A stretch of 64,000 nt of DNA from Drosophila persimilis (GCF_003286085.1 NW_020825326.1:1984001-2048000); one strand, 5' to 3'. Positions 1 to 12,158 are shown, numbered from the stretch's first letter. A program made the numbers and translations. The notes: a model not told the origin generated them from the letters alone.

Positions 1-3000
1 TCCCAAATAGAGACATCGGCCCGAAATCAAAGATATCCGCTTAATATTCTCTTTCATGATTACTAAAAATTCAAACAGAAATTGAACAGGACCATATTTT
101 TTGTCTTTCTTAAACATCAATTAAACTCAATTAAGGTACATCTGTTTCTTTAAAAATAATACGATATTAAGTTCTTTTTTCATTTGTTTTATTCAATTAA
201 GTTTCTTCAGAAATCCCATAATACCAACAGAGTGGATGCTCAACAGAGTGGAGTACTTTCTTCGACATCATGCTATCAGAGATACTTCTTCCGAAGCGTA
301 TCTTTTTGTTTTTGTGGAAAAAGCGTCGAGTTCTTCTTTACGATTAGCCTCATTGCTAAATGATTACTGTATTGCAATAAAAACAAAAACTTGTTCTTTA
401 GGATTTGGGATTTGGGAAATATTAATCGGCTAGCAGATATTCGCGAATACTTTATTTTGAATTTTCCGCCGCCAGATCGTCCGCTTCGTCCACTGTGTGA
501 CGAGCTTATCTACGGCTTGAGTGGGTTTTAGCTTTGGCTCTGACTTCGCCGTCTTAATTGCTATTCTAAACATGTTGCACTTCATTATTGGCACAAACAC
601 ACGAGCGGGGAGACCGAAGCCCAGGCATCAGGAGCAACAGGAGAAGCGCAGGCCACGCCTCCAGCTCTCGACGACAATTCTCCACTCCCCACCAACCATC
701 TACCATCTGCCATCCAGAGTTGTGGTAATTAAATTAGCTGCCTTCAAACCAGAGGCCTCCAAGAAGCTGTGGCAAGAGAAGGCTGAGCAATGCCTTTGAT
801 GGGGATTAGTAGGTCCTATGCCTCACTTGAGCTCACAACGTTTTACAGCTTGTTCAGCTACTACTGCAAACTCTTCGGAGAGTAATAACTGAAAGAGAAA
901 CGGTTGAAAGCTATCTAGTCTGATTGCTTTTCAAAATGTTTTCAGATGCACATGCCTGCATCCAGTTGCAGTTGCAAGCATTAAGCAGTAGCTTGTTCAA
1001 TGATGATTCAAATTAAGTTCGTACAGGACATACATATAGTGGATATAGTGGATGATGGTTTACACAGTGAACACATGATGGACTACAGTCATTGTCTGAA
1101 CATGATACAGAGCTGTCTAAAGGCCTAAGGGCTAACGCTCAAGGCTTCATTTTATATATTAGTACACCTGTACAACAAATTCTCAACTCGTTTATTTGGT
1201 TATTTAATCGTGTTAGGACTAAGAATGCAAAATGGTTTACCGATCGTTTAATTAGACTATAGAAGTATCCGCATGTAAAGCAGCAGAAATTCAACGACAT
1301 TAAACAATTTCAGGCCGGTTCAAAGGCGCTTCCTGTAGATTGGTTAGAAATCGATTTCAGTGCTGCAGGTCATACAATTCTGGAAAATACATCAATCTGG
1401 TCGAGCTTTGCAATTCTGTCCTGCCCCCTGCTGGCCTTCGACTCCGATTGCACTTTTTACTTTGCCTTTCGACCACAATTGCAAATACTTAATATTTAGT
1501 TATTTGCCACTTTATTTTGCTTGCCTGTTTGCAGTGTTCTAGGTGCTCCGATTGGCATGGCATGGCATCCTTGCAAAATGCTGGCTGGATGCCCAGGATG
1601 CGTTAAAGTTTATTTGACCTTCATCGTCATGTGTTGCATGTGTGTCTGTGGGGCATCTCCTTCCCAAAGCTTTTGCTATTTGCGTTCGACCAACATTTTT
1701 ATCCAGAGGGATGAACGGACATTCAAAAAGAAGATGCAGGAAGGCAGAAGGTTCATCCTAAATCGCTTGCCATTTTAATTAGTTCGTCCGAAAGGCAACT
1801 TGAATAAATAATCAGAGACCGTTCAAAGGAGGTGGAATTCAATTATGTCTGCTCGATTTGATGGTCGAGCAAAACTCGGGTTACTGTCGGGTTCAGTGAT
1901 ATCTTGGGTTAGCTGGATCCCTAATTGAATGGAAAATATTGGCAAATACATAAAACCTATAAATATACAATTTAATATATAATTGTGAAATAGAAAATTA
2001 TTGAATATTGTCCACCGAATTAAGTTGCGCATATTCGAGCAGATTAATAGTATTTTTCAGAAGCACGTCGGCTGGCTTTGTTTTTGGAATGGCCAGGTCT
2101 TCAAGAACTTTGACAGTGTGAAAAATAGACTGCACTTAAGCAGCTTACCGCATTGGAAATATTTTGATTTGGTTTAACTCGATTTCCATATGGAAACTCA
2201 ATTCAAGATTTTGTAGTTTGACTGCTCGCCGCAGGCAGTGATGCAATTCGTAGGGGACCCTTTCTGCCTTCTAAGCTCGCATTTATTGCATTCGCGCAAA
2301 TTCAATATATTTCCCCTAAATGTAATATTCTTTATTTAGTATTGGGATTGGGGCTGCTGCATCTCGGGGACTTGCCTCCTTGCCACCCGCTGCTTCCTTT
2401 CTCCGACCCGAATCCTCCATCTCGATGGGAATCATCATCGGAGATGTGACCCACGGCGTTTTCTATAACGCGTCCGTTTTTATTACATATTGTGTGTGTT
2501 TATCGTGTGTCATCGCAAGGCACACCCACAAACCCGACGGACATTGGGGCGAATAGTGCGTCTACTATTGCAATTTCTTTGAAATATATATATAAAACAT
2601 GGAGCCCAGAAAGTGCTACAACTATAGGGGGAGTAGAAGATGGAGATGGAATAAAAAAGAACGAAATGCGAGGGCAAGAGAAGAAGAGGGGGATGCGAAA
2701 AAAACCAAAAGGCAAAATGCCCCAGAGCACAATAAGGGATGATGGGAATTTTACTAAGAATTTTTCATTTCCTTTAACTTTGTGTGTGTGGACGAGGTCT
2801 GTGTATGGCCATGTGTGTCTGCATGTTTGTGTGGTACATCCGAAGAAGGAGGAGCATGCCTGATGATGATATTGCTCCTTCTACTGCTACTCCAGACAAG
2901 AACGCCGAATTCGACGACTATTCAGTACTTCCTTCGGGGCAGGGGACAGGCCAATGAAGGGTTCGGGTTCGGGTCCCCTGTGTCCTGCCAATGGCCAGGC

Positions 3001-3723
3001 CATACAGGCATTCGTCGTACGCTGTCGGAGGCGGATATTGGTCAGTTCGATGTCCGAATTTCGGTCATCATTGCTGCCAGCAGCAGCCCCATTTTCTCTG
3101 GTCTGTGAATTAGAAAATTACATTTTTTTTGTTCAATTGAATGGGCTTTATTTGCGGTAGGTTCCTAGCCGCAAACAGAAACAAGGGGGTGGGATTGCGA
3201 CTAGGTGTAGAAGGTGTATCCTCCTTGGAGTGAAGCTTCTCATCCTTCCTTTCGCCAATGGAGGTCTTTTACGATCCCAATTCATTGAAATGATTTAGAC
3301 AAAATTAAATATTTTTACATACTCGTACTATAACACACTACATATATACATATACGAATGTATGTACATTTGAATGGATTAATTAAGTTGAGGGTGAGTA
3401 ATAAAGCTGCTTGGAATCTAAAATTATTCCGAGTGCGGCCATTACAATTGAGCTTCGGATTTTATTAATTGGGAAATAGCCAACTCCAATGAAAATATCT
3501 AATGTTTTAAGAAGAATAACACATCTGGCGGAAATTATAATGCGATTTTCAAACAGCTCTCAATAAGTAGGTTGAGTAAAGCAGTTCCACAAATTTATTT
3601 ATTTATATGTGCATATTATGTGTATATGATGGGCAGGCAAAACGGACACCTAAAGATGTTGTTCTTATTTGAATTTTTATATAATATACATATGTATATG
3701 TACTATGATAATTTTATTATTTT
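1..3723. other. non-coding stretch, no gene recognised
   Basis: AT-rich DNA with only short open frames of random appearance on both strands. It holds short GT-rich tracts (about 2781-2835) and a tatgtacat-type AT microsatellite (about 3340-3370). None of the frames shows a recognisable domain, a coherent splice structure or coding-like third-base bias. It is probably intronic or intergenic. Confidence 0.6.
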
Positions 3724-3823
3724 AGCGCCGTCTGCCGGAGGAGGAGAGCCATACTGACTAAGTATAGCGTATAAATGTAGAGCTGCGGCCGTATCAGCAG
3801 CCCGCAACATTTCCCCTCGTTTT
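3724..3823 (+). mobile_element. DINE-1/INE-1-like element, 3' end fragment
   Basis: This stretch matches the 3' terminal 100 bases of the fuller copies at 27603-28226 and 34178-35139: a ctgccggaggaggagagccat block, then actgactaagtat, a degenerate hairpin at 3780-3803 and the tail ttcccctcgttt. One stem pair is disrupted (GAGCTGC against GCAGCCC). DINE-1 elements are non-autonomous relatives of Helitron/Helentron elements. The 5' part is missing here. Confidence 0.7.
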
Positions 3824-4063
3824 TATTATTTCATTGTGATTGAATGTTGTGGCTTTGATTAATTTGTATAAAGAAATTGAAAATCTTATTTATATTGTCG
3901 ATTGTGGGGAAAGCCAGGGTGTCAATGGGTGGCATGTTGTTGACGACTCGGGCTCTGACACTATCATAGTTGGGTAAACGATGTTTATTTATAGATGCAT
4001 TTAGTAACGAAGCGATTATGAATTAATATGCATTCGTTTTGAATGATTAGCATCAGTGGTGCA

Positions 4064-4142
4064 TAAATTTGTGCCCAATGGTCCATAGCTGCCATACATA
4101 AATTCCATTTGCGGCTTGCCGCATATGGCCACATGCTGATCG
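4064..4142 (+). repeat. left arm of shared DINE-1 flank, inverted at 7702-7775
   Basis: The block containing gtccat, gccatacat, tttgcggcttgccg and atatggccacatgctg reappears as its reverse complement at 7702-7775. In both places it directly adjoins the 5' end of a DINE-1 copy. It is absent from the other DINE-1 copies here. It may be a captured flank, an older repeat that received DINE-1, or part of a longer subfamily. Confidence 0.7.
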
Positions 4143-4472
4143 TCGATACGAGTATAATATTGTACCGGGTGCTCAAATAATATAGGGGTATATTATGTTT
4201 GTGGTGACAGTGGATGCGAGTAACATCCAATAGAATTTGATCAGCACCAATAGTCCAATTTTGCACCACCCGCTTCTGAACCACAAAGAACGAAAATCCC
4301 CACTCTTGAAGATGAAAATAAACATAAACACAGAATCATAGAAAAAGACCATATCTACCTGATTGCCGAATGTGGATCAGGTTGTATTAGTATTAAAGTC
4401 AGAAAAAACAAATGAAATTTCAGCGGTTACGCAATATCTTGGACGCTTACTCATTGCCTCTCTCTCTCTCTA

Positions 4473-4505
<33 letters not shown>

Positions 4506-4630
4506 TTCTAACACTCTTCCTCTTGCAGTGTGCGACATCTAGCGGAGGGAAGTGAGATCACTGAGTATCGGGTATAAATAAAGTTCCAACGTGGCGCGGA
4601 CTTCGTGGTTTCAAAAAACCTCGCTGCATT
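4143..4630 (+). mobile_element. DINE-1-like element, divergent near-complete copy
   Basis: The order of blocks follows the fuller copies. A 5' segment reads gggtatatta, tttgtggtga, gtggatg and gtaacatcc, followed by a gatcagcaccaatag block. A central block carries the rephrased form of ggacgaaaatc. A gccgaatgtggatcag block and a pyrimidine tract at 4458-4504 come next, then the 3' ctgagtatcgggtataaat segment. The hairpin and tail at the 3' end are strongly degraded. No coding capacity is visible, as expected for this non-autonomous family. Confidence 0.7.
4458..4504. repeat. (TC)n microsatellite inside DINE-1
   Basis: A nearly pure TC tract of about 47 bases, with one tatc and one cgct interruption. 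It sits where the other copies carry a short tctctctcgcacgcac block, so it probably grew from that seed after insertion. Confidence 0.85.
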
Positions 4631-5843
4631 CAACAATTGAAATATATGGGCGTTACTCATCTTACTGTTTATATGTGGGTCTTGGTACTGCCATCCCTAT
4701 CCTGGAAACTTGGATGAGTAAGAATGAACACAATGAACTGTTCGGCATGTAGGACCTGTTCTAAAGACTTTTGTTTACCAATTCTGCTTTATTATGCATA
4801 TGAAAAATGTAAATATTAATTCTTGCCGGAGCGTATTGAGTTCCACTTTAATTTGCAATATTTCATTTAATTCAATTAACGTTGCGATCGATTGTCAACT
4901 AGCAGTAAAATATCCATATTTTTTGTTTGGCAAGACAGTCGACATTCAAAGACTCGACGAAAAAATATACAATGCAGCAGTTTGAGGGCTGTTGATGTGA
5001 TTTTGTACGGAATTGCTGAAATAAAAGCTATTGAACAGTTGCGGGCATATCCTCCTACTTGTATTTTATTTATACTGAAATTGCTTTCAATGATGCCTGC
5101 CGCAGATTTTCGGTGCTAAATATTATCCATATCGATAGCAGCGGTCCAAAGCCTCGCTGAAACGCACGCAATTAGCGAGTTTCTATCAAAGAGTCCAACT
5201 TGCAACTAAATCCACTTGCAGCCTGCAACTTGAAATGCTGCAACTACATACATATGTACATCCGTATATATATGAACTGTGGCAGCAATCGGAAAGGGGG
5301 GGGTGGGTGGTGGAGGGATGTGCGTGTCAGTGGTTTTTCGCAGCTTCTCAGTTTCCCGGGCTCTCAGATTCGCAGTTTCCAAGATCCGTGGCTCTGTTGA
5401 CAAGTGCCGCGCAGAAAGTTTTCCTCGTCGTCTCATATTTTTCGTATTTAATTAGTCAGCCGAGCAGTGCAGTGCAACTAAATATGGGCAGCCCCTACTG
5501 CTGCATCTCCCTGGTGCACCTCCTCTCTGTTCCTATGCTCCCTTGCCCTGCTCTTTCGTTTGAACGTTAGCCAAATTCTGGGCTGTTATAAAGTAATTTT
5601 CGGCATTGGCTCATACAAGAGGCAGGAGGCAAGAGGCAAGGGGAAAGGGAAAAGAGGAAAGAAACAAGTCAACAATGTTGTCCACACATGACACTACCAC
5701 TCCCCTTTCATGTAACCGTTGATTACACTGCAATGTGTATGTGCTGTTGTCAACAAATATTTGTTGCTATATTGCATTATTAGTTTCTATGAGTTATGAA
5801 AAGTTAAATAATTGCACACACACGCACAGAGAAACAGATAAAG

Positions 5844-5910
5844 ACAGAGAGAGCCAGAGCGAGAGCGAGTGCGAGAGAGAGAGAGAGACAGAGAGAGAGA
5901 GAGAGGGAGG
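5844..5910. repeat. (GA)n microsatellite
   Basis: An imperfect GA-rich tract broken by ca, gc and gt units. It generates serine/leucine- and arginine/glutamate-rich artefact frames in several registers. Confidence 0.85.
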
Positions 5911-6287
5911 ACTGGGAAAACTTGAAATTGTCTGGCGACCCAAAGAGCAGGGGCGGTCTCATTTGGGGCGTGGCCAGTCGGAAAGTTGTCATCGCTTTCT
6001 GCTGACACACGTATTGCGATTCCTTGATTGCCAGCATGCCACCCGAACCCTCGCAACAACGGAAGAGAAAACGAAAAAAATACCGGAAGTAGAAGAAGCT
6101 CTGAAAAAATTTCAAAGAAGCCAAAAGTTGCAGCAAAGTGTCCAAAAGTTCCCCACCTCCAGCACCTCCTCTCGCATATTTTTTTCCTGTGGATTGGAAA
6201 AGTGGAAAAGTGTCCGAGTCATGGGTCTGCTATAAGTTAGTGTTCCCCAGATAGTAATTATCAGTAGATTGTTGGTCAGCCCAGCGA

Positions 6288-6330
6288 CACACACACCCAC
6301 ACACACCCACACACACACACACACACACAC
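6288..6330. repeat. (CA)n microsatellite
   Basis: A CA dinucleotide tract interrupted by two ccca units, ending in a pure run. Confidence 0.85.
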
Positions 6331-7434
6331 TCACAAACAAACAGAAATACAGATGGAAGTTTGACAAGTTTTGTAATCGGTTTTTGCCATTTTGATTTCA
6401 TTTATTGAACATGACAGAGGTGAATGGCAATCGTCCGCAAGCAGTGTTGATGAAAGTTGCTACGCCTCGAATCCGTGCGAAAAATTCATCAAATACCTCG
6501 TTTAGGGCACAGTTCTGTCTTAAATGATTTAGAACAATGACTGACGCAGGAAGTGACGACAACAGAAGAAGGCCGGAGGCTTAAATACCCCCACACATCG
6601 AAGACTCCAATGCCCGGCTTATAATATCCGTGTCCGATATTCCATTTTGTTTAATACTGACAAAAGCTGACGAAAATTATGTTTCTGATGCATGTTTGGG
6701 AAGTGACTCTAAAAAATGTCCTTAAAATGTGAGTACCGGTAGAAATTTCAGTGGCCAAATATTTATCTACATATTGCGACATTTGTTACACACAGCTGTT
6801 ATATGCTGGGTTGCACTTACTGCCAAATTAAATGCGAGTTTCCATTTGGCTATACTGAAGGACAGAGACAGCAAATGCTTAGAGGAAGACACAACGATTT
6901 TTACTTTTCAAGTAAAATTGTGCTTAGAATGTTCTACACGATCTCAACGAACTTTGGCATTTAGTCGTTTAGTCGAAATCGTAGGAATTTAACCAATAAC
7001 ATCAACATTAACATTATTTATTATGTACATATATGGCGTAAAGAAGGCACACAGATTTGGTTCAAAGCGGATCATCTCCCATCATCCATTGTGCAAAATC
7101 AAAGCTATGAAGATCTGACGGCCTTCGAGCTTCGCATGGGAGAAATAGTTCGTAACCAGAATCCGAGTCCACAGTGCTGGGGTATCATCTCCTCAATGAA
7201 GATCATCAGGACCCAGTTGTTCCTTTCCGCAATATTGCGGTGGAAGTTTTGTATGGTTTTAAGTGCCTAGTCCTGGAAATGACGAATTTTGTAAGACGAT
7301 TGCGCCGGTTGTTTTCTTCAAGGCATAGTTCATTTTTAAAAAGTGTTTAAAGCACGGTGTTTTAGAGGTAGAGCATCGTTTTTTCACATAGCTTAAGTAT
7401 CTTGTGCCTGTTTGTATTGAACTTTTCATTTCTA

Positions 7435-7692
7435 AAAATCTGATACATTTTAATATACACTTGTAACAGTGTGGTACAGGTTGCTCTTTCTTTAATAGTC
7501 TCTAGGATCTAGGCACTCCTCGGAACAGACGGACAGACAAACATGGCTATATCGACTCGACTATTGCTGATGATTAAGATGATGTGTTACACACATCCAC
7601 TATCACCACAAATCTAATATACCCCTATATTATTTGAGTCCCAGGTATAATAGTATACCCCTAAACTCTTTGGGTATCGGGTATAAAAACAG
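7435..7692 (-). mobile_element. DINE-1-like element, 5' part, minus strand
   Basis: Read on the minus strand this copy shows the terminal gggtata segment, gtggtgatagtggatgtgtg, the degenerate gatcagcaatag block, cgagtcgatatagccatg, and a tgtccgtctgttcc run. It then continues to a block like cttgtgacagtg. The 3' hairpin end is missing. Its outer side adjoins the shared flank at 7702-7775. Confidence 0.7.
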
Positions 7693-7701
7693 GGCGGAGC
7701 A

Positions 7702-7775
7702 GAGCGACGAACAGCATGTGGCCATATTCGGCAAGCCGCAAATTTAATTCATGTATGGCACCAATGGACCATTGA
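7702..7775 (-). repeat. right arm of shared DINE-1 flank (inverted copy of 4064-4142)
   Basis: The blocks cagcatgtggccatat, cggcaagccgcaaat and catgtatggc are the reverse complement of the left arm, with scattered substitutions and small indels. Each arm lies next to the 5' end of its own DINE-1 copy, so the extended inverted arms are about 200 bases each and lie some 3.3 kb apart. Confidence 0.7.
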
Positions 7776-8879
7776 TCGGAGATACAAATAAAAGATTAGA
7801 GTTAAAGGATAGCGGTACGTTTTAGACACGTCAGAACTATTTTAGGACAAAAGCAGTGGCATCCAACCCAAGTTAGCTGTTAGAATTGGGGGTCCAAGAA
7901 TGAATAATGATTTAATCAGGCAGGCTCGAGTCTTAACTTACTTTTACGTTTTGCGCTTTCAGCTAAAACGTTCCGTTTTTGTTTTAGGTGCTCCTGTTTT
8001 CGTCACATTTGCGAATTTAAACGCACATGTTGTTGCTTTGACCAATTATTTCAAAGCAAACTTTGAAGTTGGGCTAAACAGAAAAAAAAGCACCAGAAAA
8101 ATTGCACTGTACTTTCTTTTGCAATTAAGATTCGGCTTGTTTTATAAAAAGGTGTTTATTTTAATTTGGACTTTGCGTGTACCGTTTTGCACTAGTTTTT
8201 TCGTTTTCAAAATTAAATTGAAAAGTTTTTTCGATAGTGAAAGCCGGAGCCTGCCTGTATTTTGTGTATGTTGTACCCGCTGGTTTTTTATGCCTTGCCG
8301 AAAAATTGCTGGTATTTCCACTAGTTTTGTAGACTCTGTTACATAAAATGCACTGAGCATTAGTACCAATTTTTTACAATTTTTTAGAAAACTCCCTTAC
8401 TCTTGATTTTTGTCTTTCTTCTTTTGGCTTCATTGTTTTGTCGTTGTCGGAATTGATTGACCCTCCGGCCTCTACACAAAACATTTGACAAATAATATCA
8501 CATTAATTCGTATTAATATTTGCATGTAGATTACTTACCCGGGCTTAAACCTGCTAAGAATTTGTTCATCCCGTCACAGTCAACACCAACAGTCTAAATT
8601 CTTAAGAATACACTAAGAACAGCACTAAGGATTAAATAAAATAAATCAAATATTTTGCATAATGTTAACCTTTTCTACTGCGTAGCAAGATTAAGTGAAA
8701 AGTACTGATGGGTGAAATTCGACTTTTACCACTACCGAACTATCGGAAAAATACATAGATAGTCGAATCAGTGAAAAACGTTTCACGATAAATGTGCACT
8801 TAGAAAAACTTAATTCCTGCACAACAGACACATCGACGTACTGCTTGCACTTGCAGAGACCTCACAAGAAACTCACAAG
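7776..8879. other. AT-rich non-coding stretch
   Basis: It includes a 148-codon frame at 7900-8346 that is rich in phenylalanine, lysine and leucine codons, as expected from T/A-rich sequence. No domain, signal or splice logic is seen. It may contain diverged upstream parts of the Jockey-type relic that follows, but I cannot show that. Confidence 0.4.
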
Positions 8880-9430
8880 GTACCCTTTCAAATAAGGGTT
8901 ATTTGTTCTACAGTACAGATCATCGGAATGGAAAAGCACTCGATGGAACAGACATGGGCAAGCTACATCTGTAAATGTACAGTCGGGTTATGGAAGTCTT
9001 ACCAATACCCCTGTCTACTATCCGCCTCGCTATACAATCTCTGAAAGTAAATTCAGGCGACAATACAGTCCCAAGCACACGCACTGAGGTTCTCGCCTTG
9101 TGATGCCCAAAGGTAAACAATTATGCGTGCAACGCATTCATCGAATTAAGCAACAAACTGGACAATTTGTTTCCGGATAGGCCCACATATTGGACAGCGG
9201 ACCCTAGAAAGCTGCCAGATCTGATAGACTTCGCAGTGACAAGGACCGTCCCACATAATATGATAAGTGCCATGTCCCTTTCAGACCTATCTTCCAATCA
9301 GGAGTGTTCTACACAAACATCTTCAATGCCCTGAATCCGTAGAGCATTCTTATACGCTCAAAACGCATAGAACCAGTTGGCTTAAGTACAGGAAATATGT
9401 GAGGACGAATATTCGAACTGTTTTCATATC
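8880..9430 (+). pseudogene. Jockey-clade non-LTR endonuclease fragment (decayed)
   Basis: In life the ORF2 endonuclease domain nicks target DNA for target-primed reverse transcription. With frameshifts, the plus strand gives successive Jockey-type blocks: a DHRNG(K)A..GT segment near 8917, YYPPRYTISESKF from 9016, SPKGKQL near 9100, PTYWTADPRKLPDLIDFAVT from 9182, a DLSS segment near 9286, and SWLKYRKYV near 9380. The catalytic SDH motif reads SNQ, so the conserved aspartate and histidine are lost. Stops and shifts separate the blocks. No reverse transcriptase follows; a Tc1-like relic comes next. The family is assigned from motif order and was not searched. Confidence 0.75.
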
Positions 9431-9949
9431 TCTCATTTCATTCTCTCCATTTTTTCCTCAAACGAAGTACCATCCAGTCGTAATCGCTTGCTCCGATAGC
9501 GGGCACTTGTAATAAATCATTATTGCAGCCAGAATGTAGAAAACAATTTAGCCTTCTGATCTAGATTCGGGAATCTGGAAGATAAAATTATTCACTATGA
9601 TTCTGGCACAGATATTCACCCTTTCTAGGGCGGTAGGGGCGTGGCAGATATCGCTGGGTTAGTATGATATTACAAAAGACCGAACACAAAAATTTGTGTG
9701 CTGTAGTTCTTATATAAAGTGGCGAGCAAATGTGGGTACATGTAAAACCTTTAAAAATGAATACATTTTTGTAATTTTTTTTTTTATCGATTCTTTAATT
9801 TAGTGAGAAAGAAGAAAAACAATAATTTCAATTCAAAGAGATCAAAGAGATCCTTAAGAGATTTTAAGTTTTGCAAAAAAAAGTCCGTGCATCCATTTTT
9901 GGACGTTTAACATTTTTTTACTTTAATAATTTTTTAAAAATATTTGTTC

Positions 9950-10320
9950 CAGAGGGCCTTAGCTTTTATCACATTCCGAATAAGTTTTGGAATACTCTCG
10001 ACTACGGCACTCCGATTTCACGCGCTCCCAAAGACTCACCCAATCCCTTTGGTGCAGACTCGTAATTTTCCAATGTTTTTTAAACAGAGCCCATCGATTT
10101 TCAATGGGATTTAGATCTGGGCTATTGAGCAGACCACTAAATTAAGTGAAAACTCGAATTATTGGGATGACTTTTCACGAATTTAGCCGTGTGCGTCGGG
10201 TTACCGTCTTGCTAGAAAGTGATCTCGGCTATGGGAAAGACACATGTGTCTATAAAATTTGACAACATGGGTTCCGAAATATGAATTCTTTCTTCATTAT
10301 TCCATCGATTTTAACCAATT
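9950..10320 (-). pseudogene. Tc1-like transposase, C-terminal half (decayed, minus strand)
   Basis: Tc1/mariner transposases cut and paste DNA through a DDE catalytic triad. The minus strand reads VKIDGIM near 10318, then a degraded FxQDGNPTHTAKFVKSHPNN block near 10230-10170, where QDGNP holds the second catalytic aspartate. A frameshifted PDLNPIENRWALFKKHW block follows near 10130-10070, where IEN holds the third acidic residue, and then a C-terminal tail to about 9950. Stops and a frameshift disable it. It begins where the neighbouring plus-strand fragment ends in protein terms, so the two are parts of one rearranged copy. Confidence 0.8.
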
Positions 10321-10650
10321 GGAGAACGTTCCATGAGTGGACGCTCGGCATACGATCGGCCTGTCTGCGGCAGTTAGCCAGAGAAAACCTGCCCTGTCTG
10401 ACAAAAAGTGGCTGCGCATCTTATATTTAGCGAGGAGCACAGTAACTGGACCACGAAAGATTGGAAGAAGGTAATTGGTCAGATATACCAAAATAAACCA
10501 TTTTCACCGCTCAAGTGGAAAACTGAAAAGCATCAGGTCAAGGAAACAATAAAGCATGGAACAGGAAGCCTAATGGAATGTAGATGGACTGGCGAACGGA
10601 TGCAATTCATAAGTGACCTAGATCATTTCCTTTTTGAAACGTTTGAATAA
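10310..10650 (+). pseudogene. Tc1-like transposase, middle part (decayed, inverted)
   Basis: The plus strand gives RTFHEWTLGIRSACLRQ near 10320. After a frameshift it reads FSEEHSNWTTKDWKKVIGQIY near 10428, then IKHGTGSLME near 10550 and a degraded segment to 10640. These correspond to the linker, the NWT..DWKKVI.SDE region around the first catalytic aspartate (here degraded to GQIYQ) and the KHGGGS.MVWG block of Tc1 transposases. The fragment lies in the opposite orientation to its C-terminal half. Confidence 0.75.
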
Positions 10651-11517
10651 TTTCCACATGTTTAAATGAACCACATTTATAGATTTTGCGCACACTTCTA
10701 CCAAATATGTAGCCTAAAGGAGTTGCTCACTATTTACTTTGGTATACTTTTTCGTACGATTAGTAGCAATCGTAACGATGTTCATGTGTGCACAGGAATT
10801 CTATTGTAAAAACTGTAAGCAAATGGTGGATCCACAATCAGCAGAAAAATTTACGAAATTTAAGTCATGGGCATCAATGCAGCATTTATTAGCACCAGAT
10901 TATGCGATCGGCAGCACTTCAGCACTAACCAGTGCACTGGCCACTGATATGTATTTGGGAAACGGCTACTCAAAGGTTACCAAGGAGCTGCGCTTCCATG
11001 GTAATCTTTCGGGCATTCCTCTTCCAAATGATTCGAATGCCAACTCCATACCCCCAGACAAGACAGGGCCAATGTCGGGCCACCTGCGTCCTGCCGCTAC
11101 ACCCACATGCACACACGACACACGAACAGGCACACAGGCACACAGGCACACAGGCAACGTGTGTAACAATTAGTGAGAGCAGCTCAATTGGTTTGTGGCA
11201 GGAGCAATGGTGGCGGCAGCTATGTAGCTGTAGGGTCTCTAGCGGAGGCGGACGAAGCCAGACAAATGGGAAATCAAAAAGTCGCGCACACAATTAGCCA
11301 AGCCAGACGACCCCGGGAGAGTGCGGGAGAGTGCGGGGGAGGACATGTAGGGGAGGGGGGGCCCCAGAGCAGAGGTTGTCCCAGAGGTGGTCGCCGTCTG
11401 TTGTCAGACATCGAAATGGCCAACAATGAAAAAGTTGTCCAGCTTCATTGTTGCTGCTGTTGTTGGTGTTGTATTCAAAGCAGCTGCTTACAACAGACAA
11501 CATAAGAAGAGGGCGGG

Positions 11518-11575
11518 GAAGAGGTAGGGGCAGGGGTAGGGGTAGGCGACGGGGTGGGGCTAGGGGAGGGGTAGG
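11518..11575. repeat. G-rich purine array
   Basis: Tandem gggtagg/ggcagg units with runs of four or five G. The spacing fits an intramolecular G-quadruplex on the plus strand. Confidence 0.75.
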
Positions 11576-12122
11576 GAGCGAAGCTGGAAAGAGGGGAAGC
11601 TTCACAAAGAAGATGACTTTAGGCCTCTCCTCCCATCCTCATCTGTCAGCTTCTGTGGGAAGTTTTTCGATTATGCGCTCGTAAAAGTTGTCGCCTCGCT
11701 TTTGTTTTTGTGTGTGTACAAGGGAACCGCCACGACCCCGACCCCAATTTCAGCCCCAACCACCCAAAAGCCGCCACCCATTGCCTTTTCCCCCCAAAAC
11801 AAATATTCTTTGTCCACACACTCGCACACTGACACAGGAAAAACCCAACAAAAGGCATATATTCTGGCGGCACTCACTAGGGGGGATGACTTAAGGTTAG
11901 CAGGGAGTCGAGGGTTAGGGGGAAAAAAAAGGACGATGGCAGTGGGCCACTTGTGGCAAGGCGGGGACGAACGACAATGTCATAAACAAGCAATAAAAAG
12001 GCATAAAAAGCTCTTCAGAGCGACGAAGCAACGCAGTGACGACGCGACGGGGAACGCAGTGATTACCATGTGATCAACATCAGTGCCAGGCCGCCTTTTT
12101 GAGCTCCTCCAGGGCACCAGTA

Positions 12123-12158
12123 CCCACCGCCACCGCCACCGCCACCGCCACTGCCACC
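12123..12158. repeat. (CCACCG)n microsatellite
   Basis: Five to six hexamer units, the last carrying a ctgcca variant. Confidence 0.85.

Larger units (their letters stand above)
4631..7434. other. non-coding stretch between inverted DINE-1 copies
   Basis: No gene is recognised. It contains a G-rich patch at 5296-5316, purine tract 5844-5910, CA tract 6288-6330, and stretches with short unrelated open frames. The 166-codon frame at 5735-6235 overlaps the GA tract and looks spurious. Bases 7040-7370 are less repetitive but show no domain I can name. Confidence 0.5.

Noticed and set aside
7040-7370. Less repetitive stretch that might be transposon-derived
   Set aside because: Translated both ways, but no motif of a known family could be supported.
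7900-8346. 148-codon AT-rich frame
   Set aside because: Composition explained by T/A richness; no domain or splice logic.
10739-11173. 144-codon plus-strand frame starting with a membrane-like segment
   Set aside because: Starts at a non-ATG codon, ends in a CA-rich tandem repeat, and has no recognised domain.
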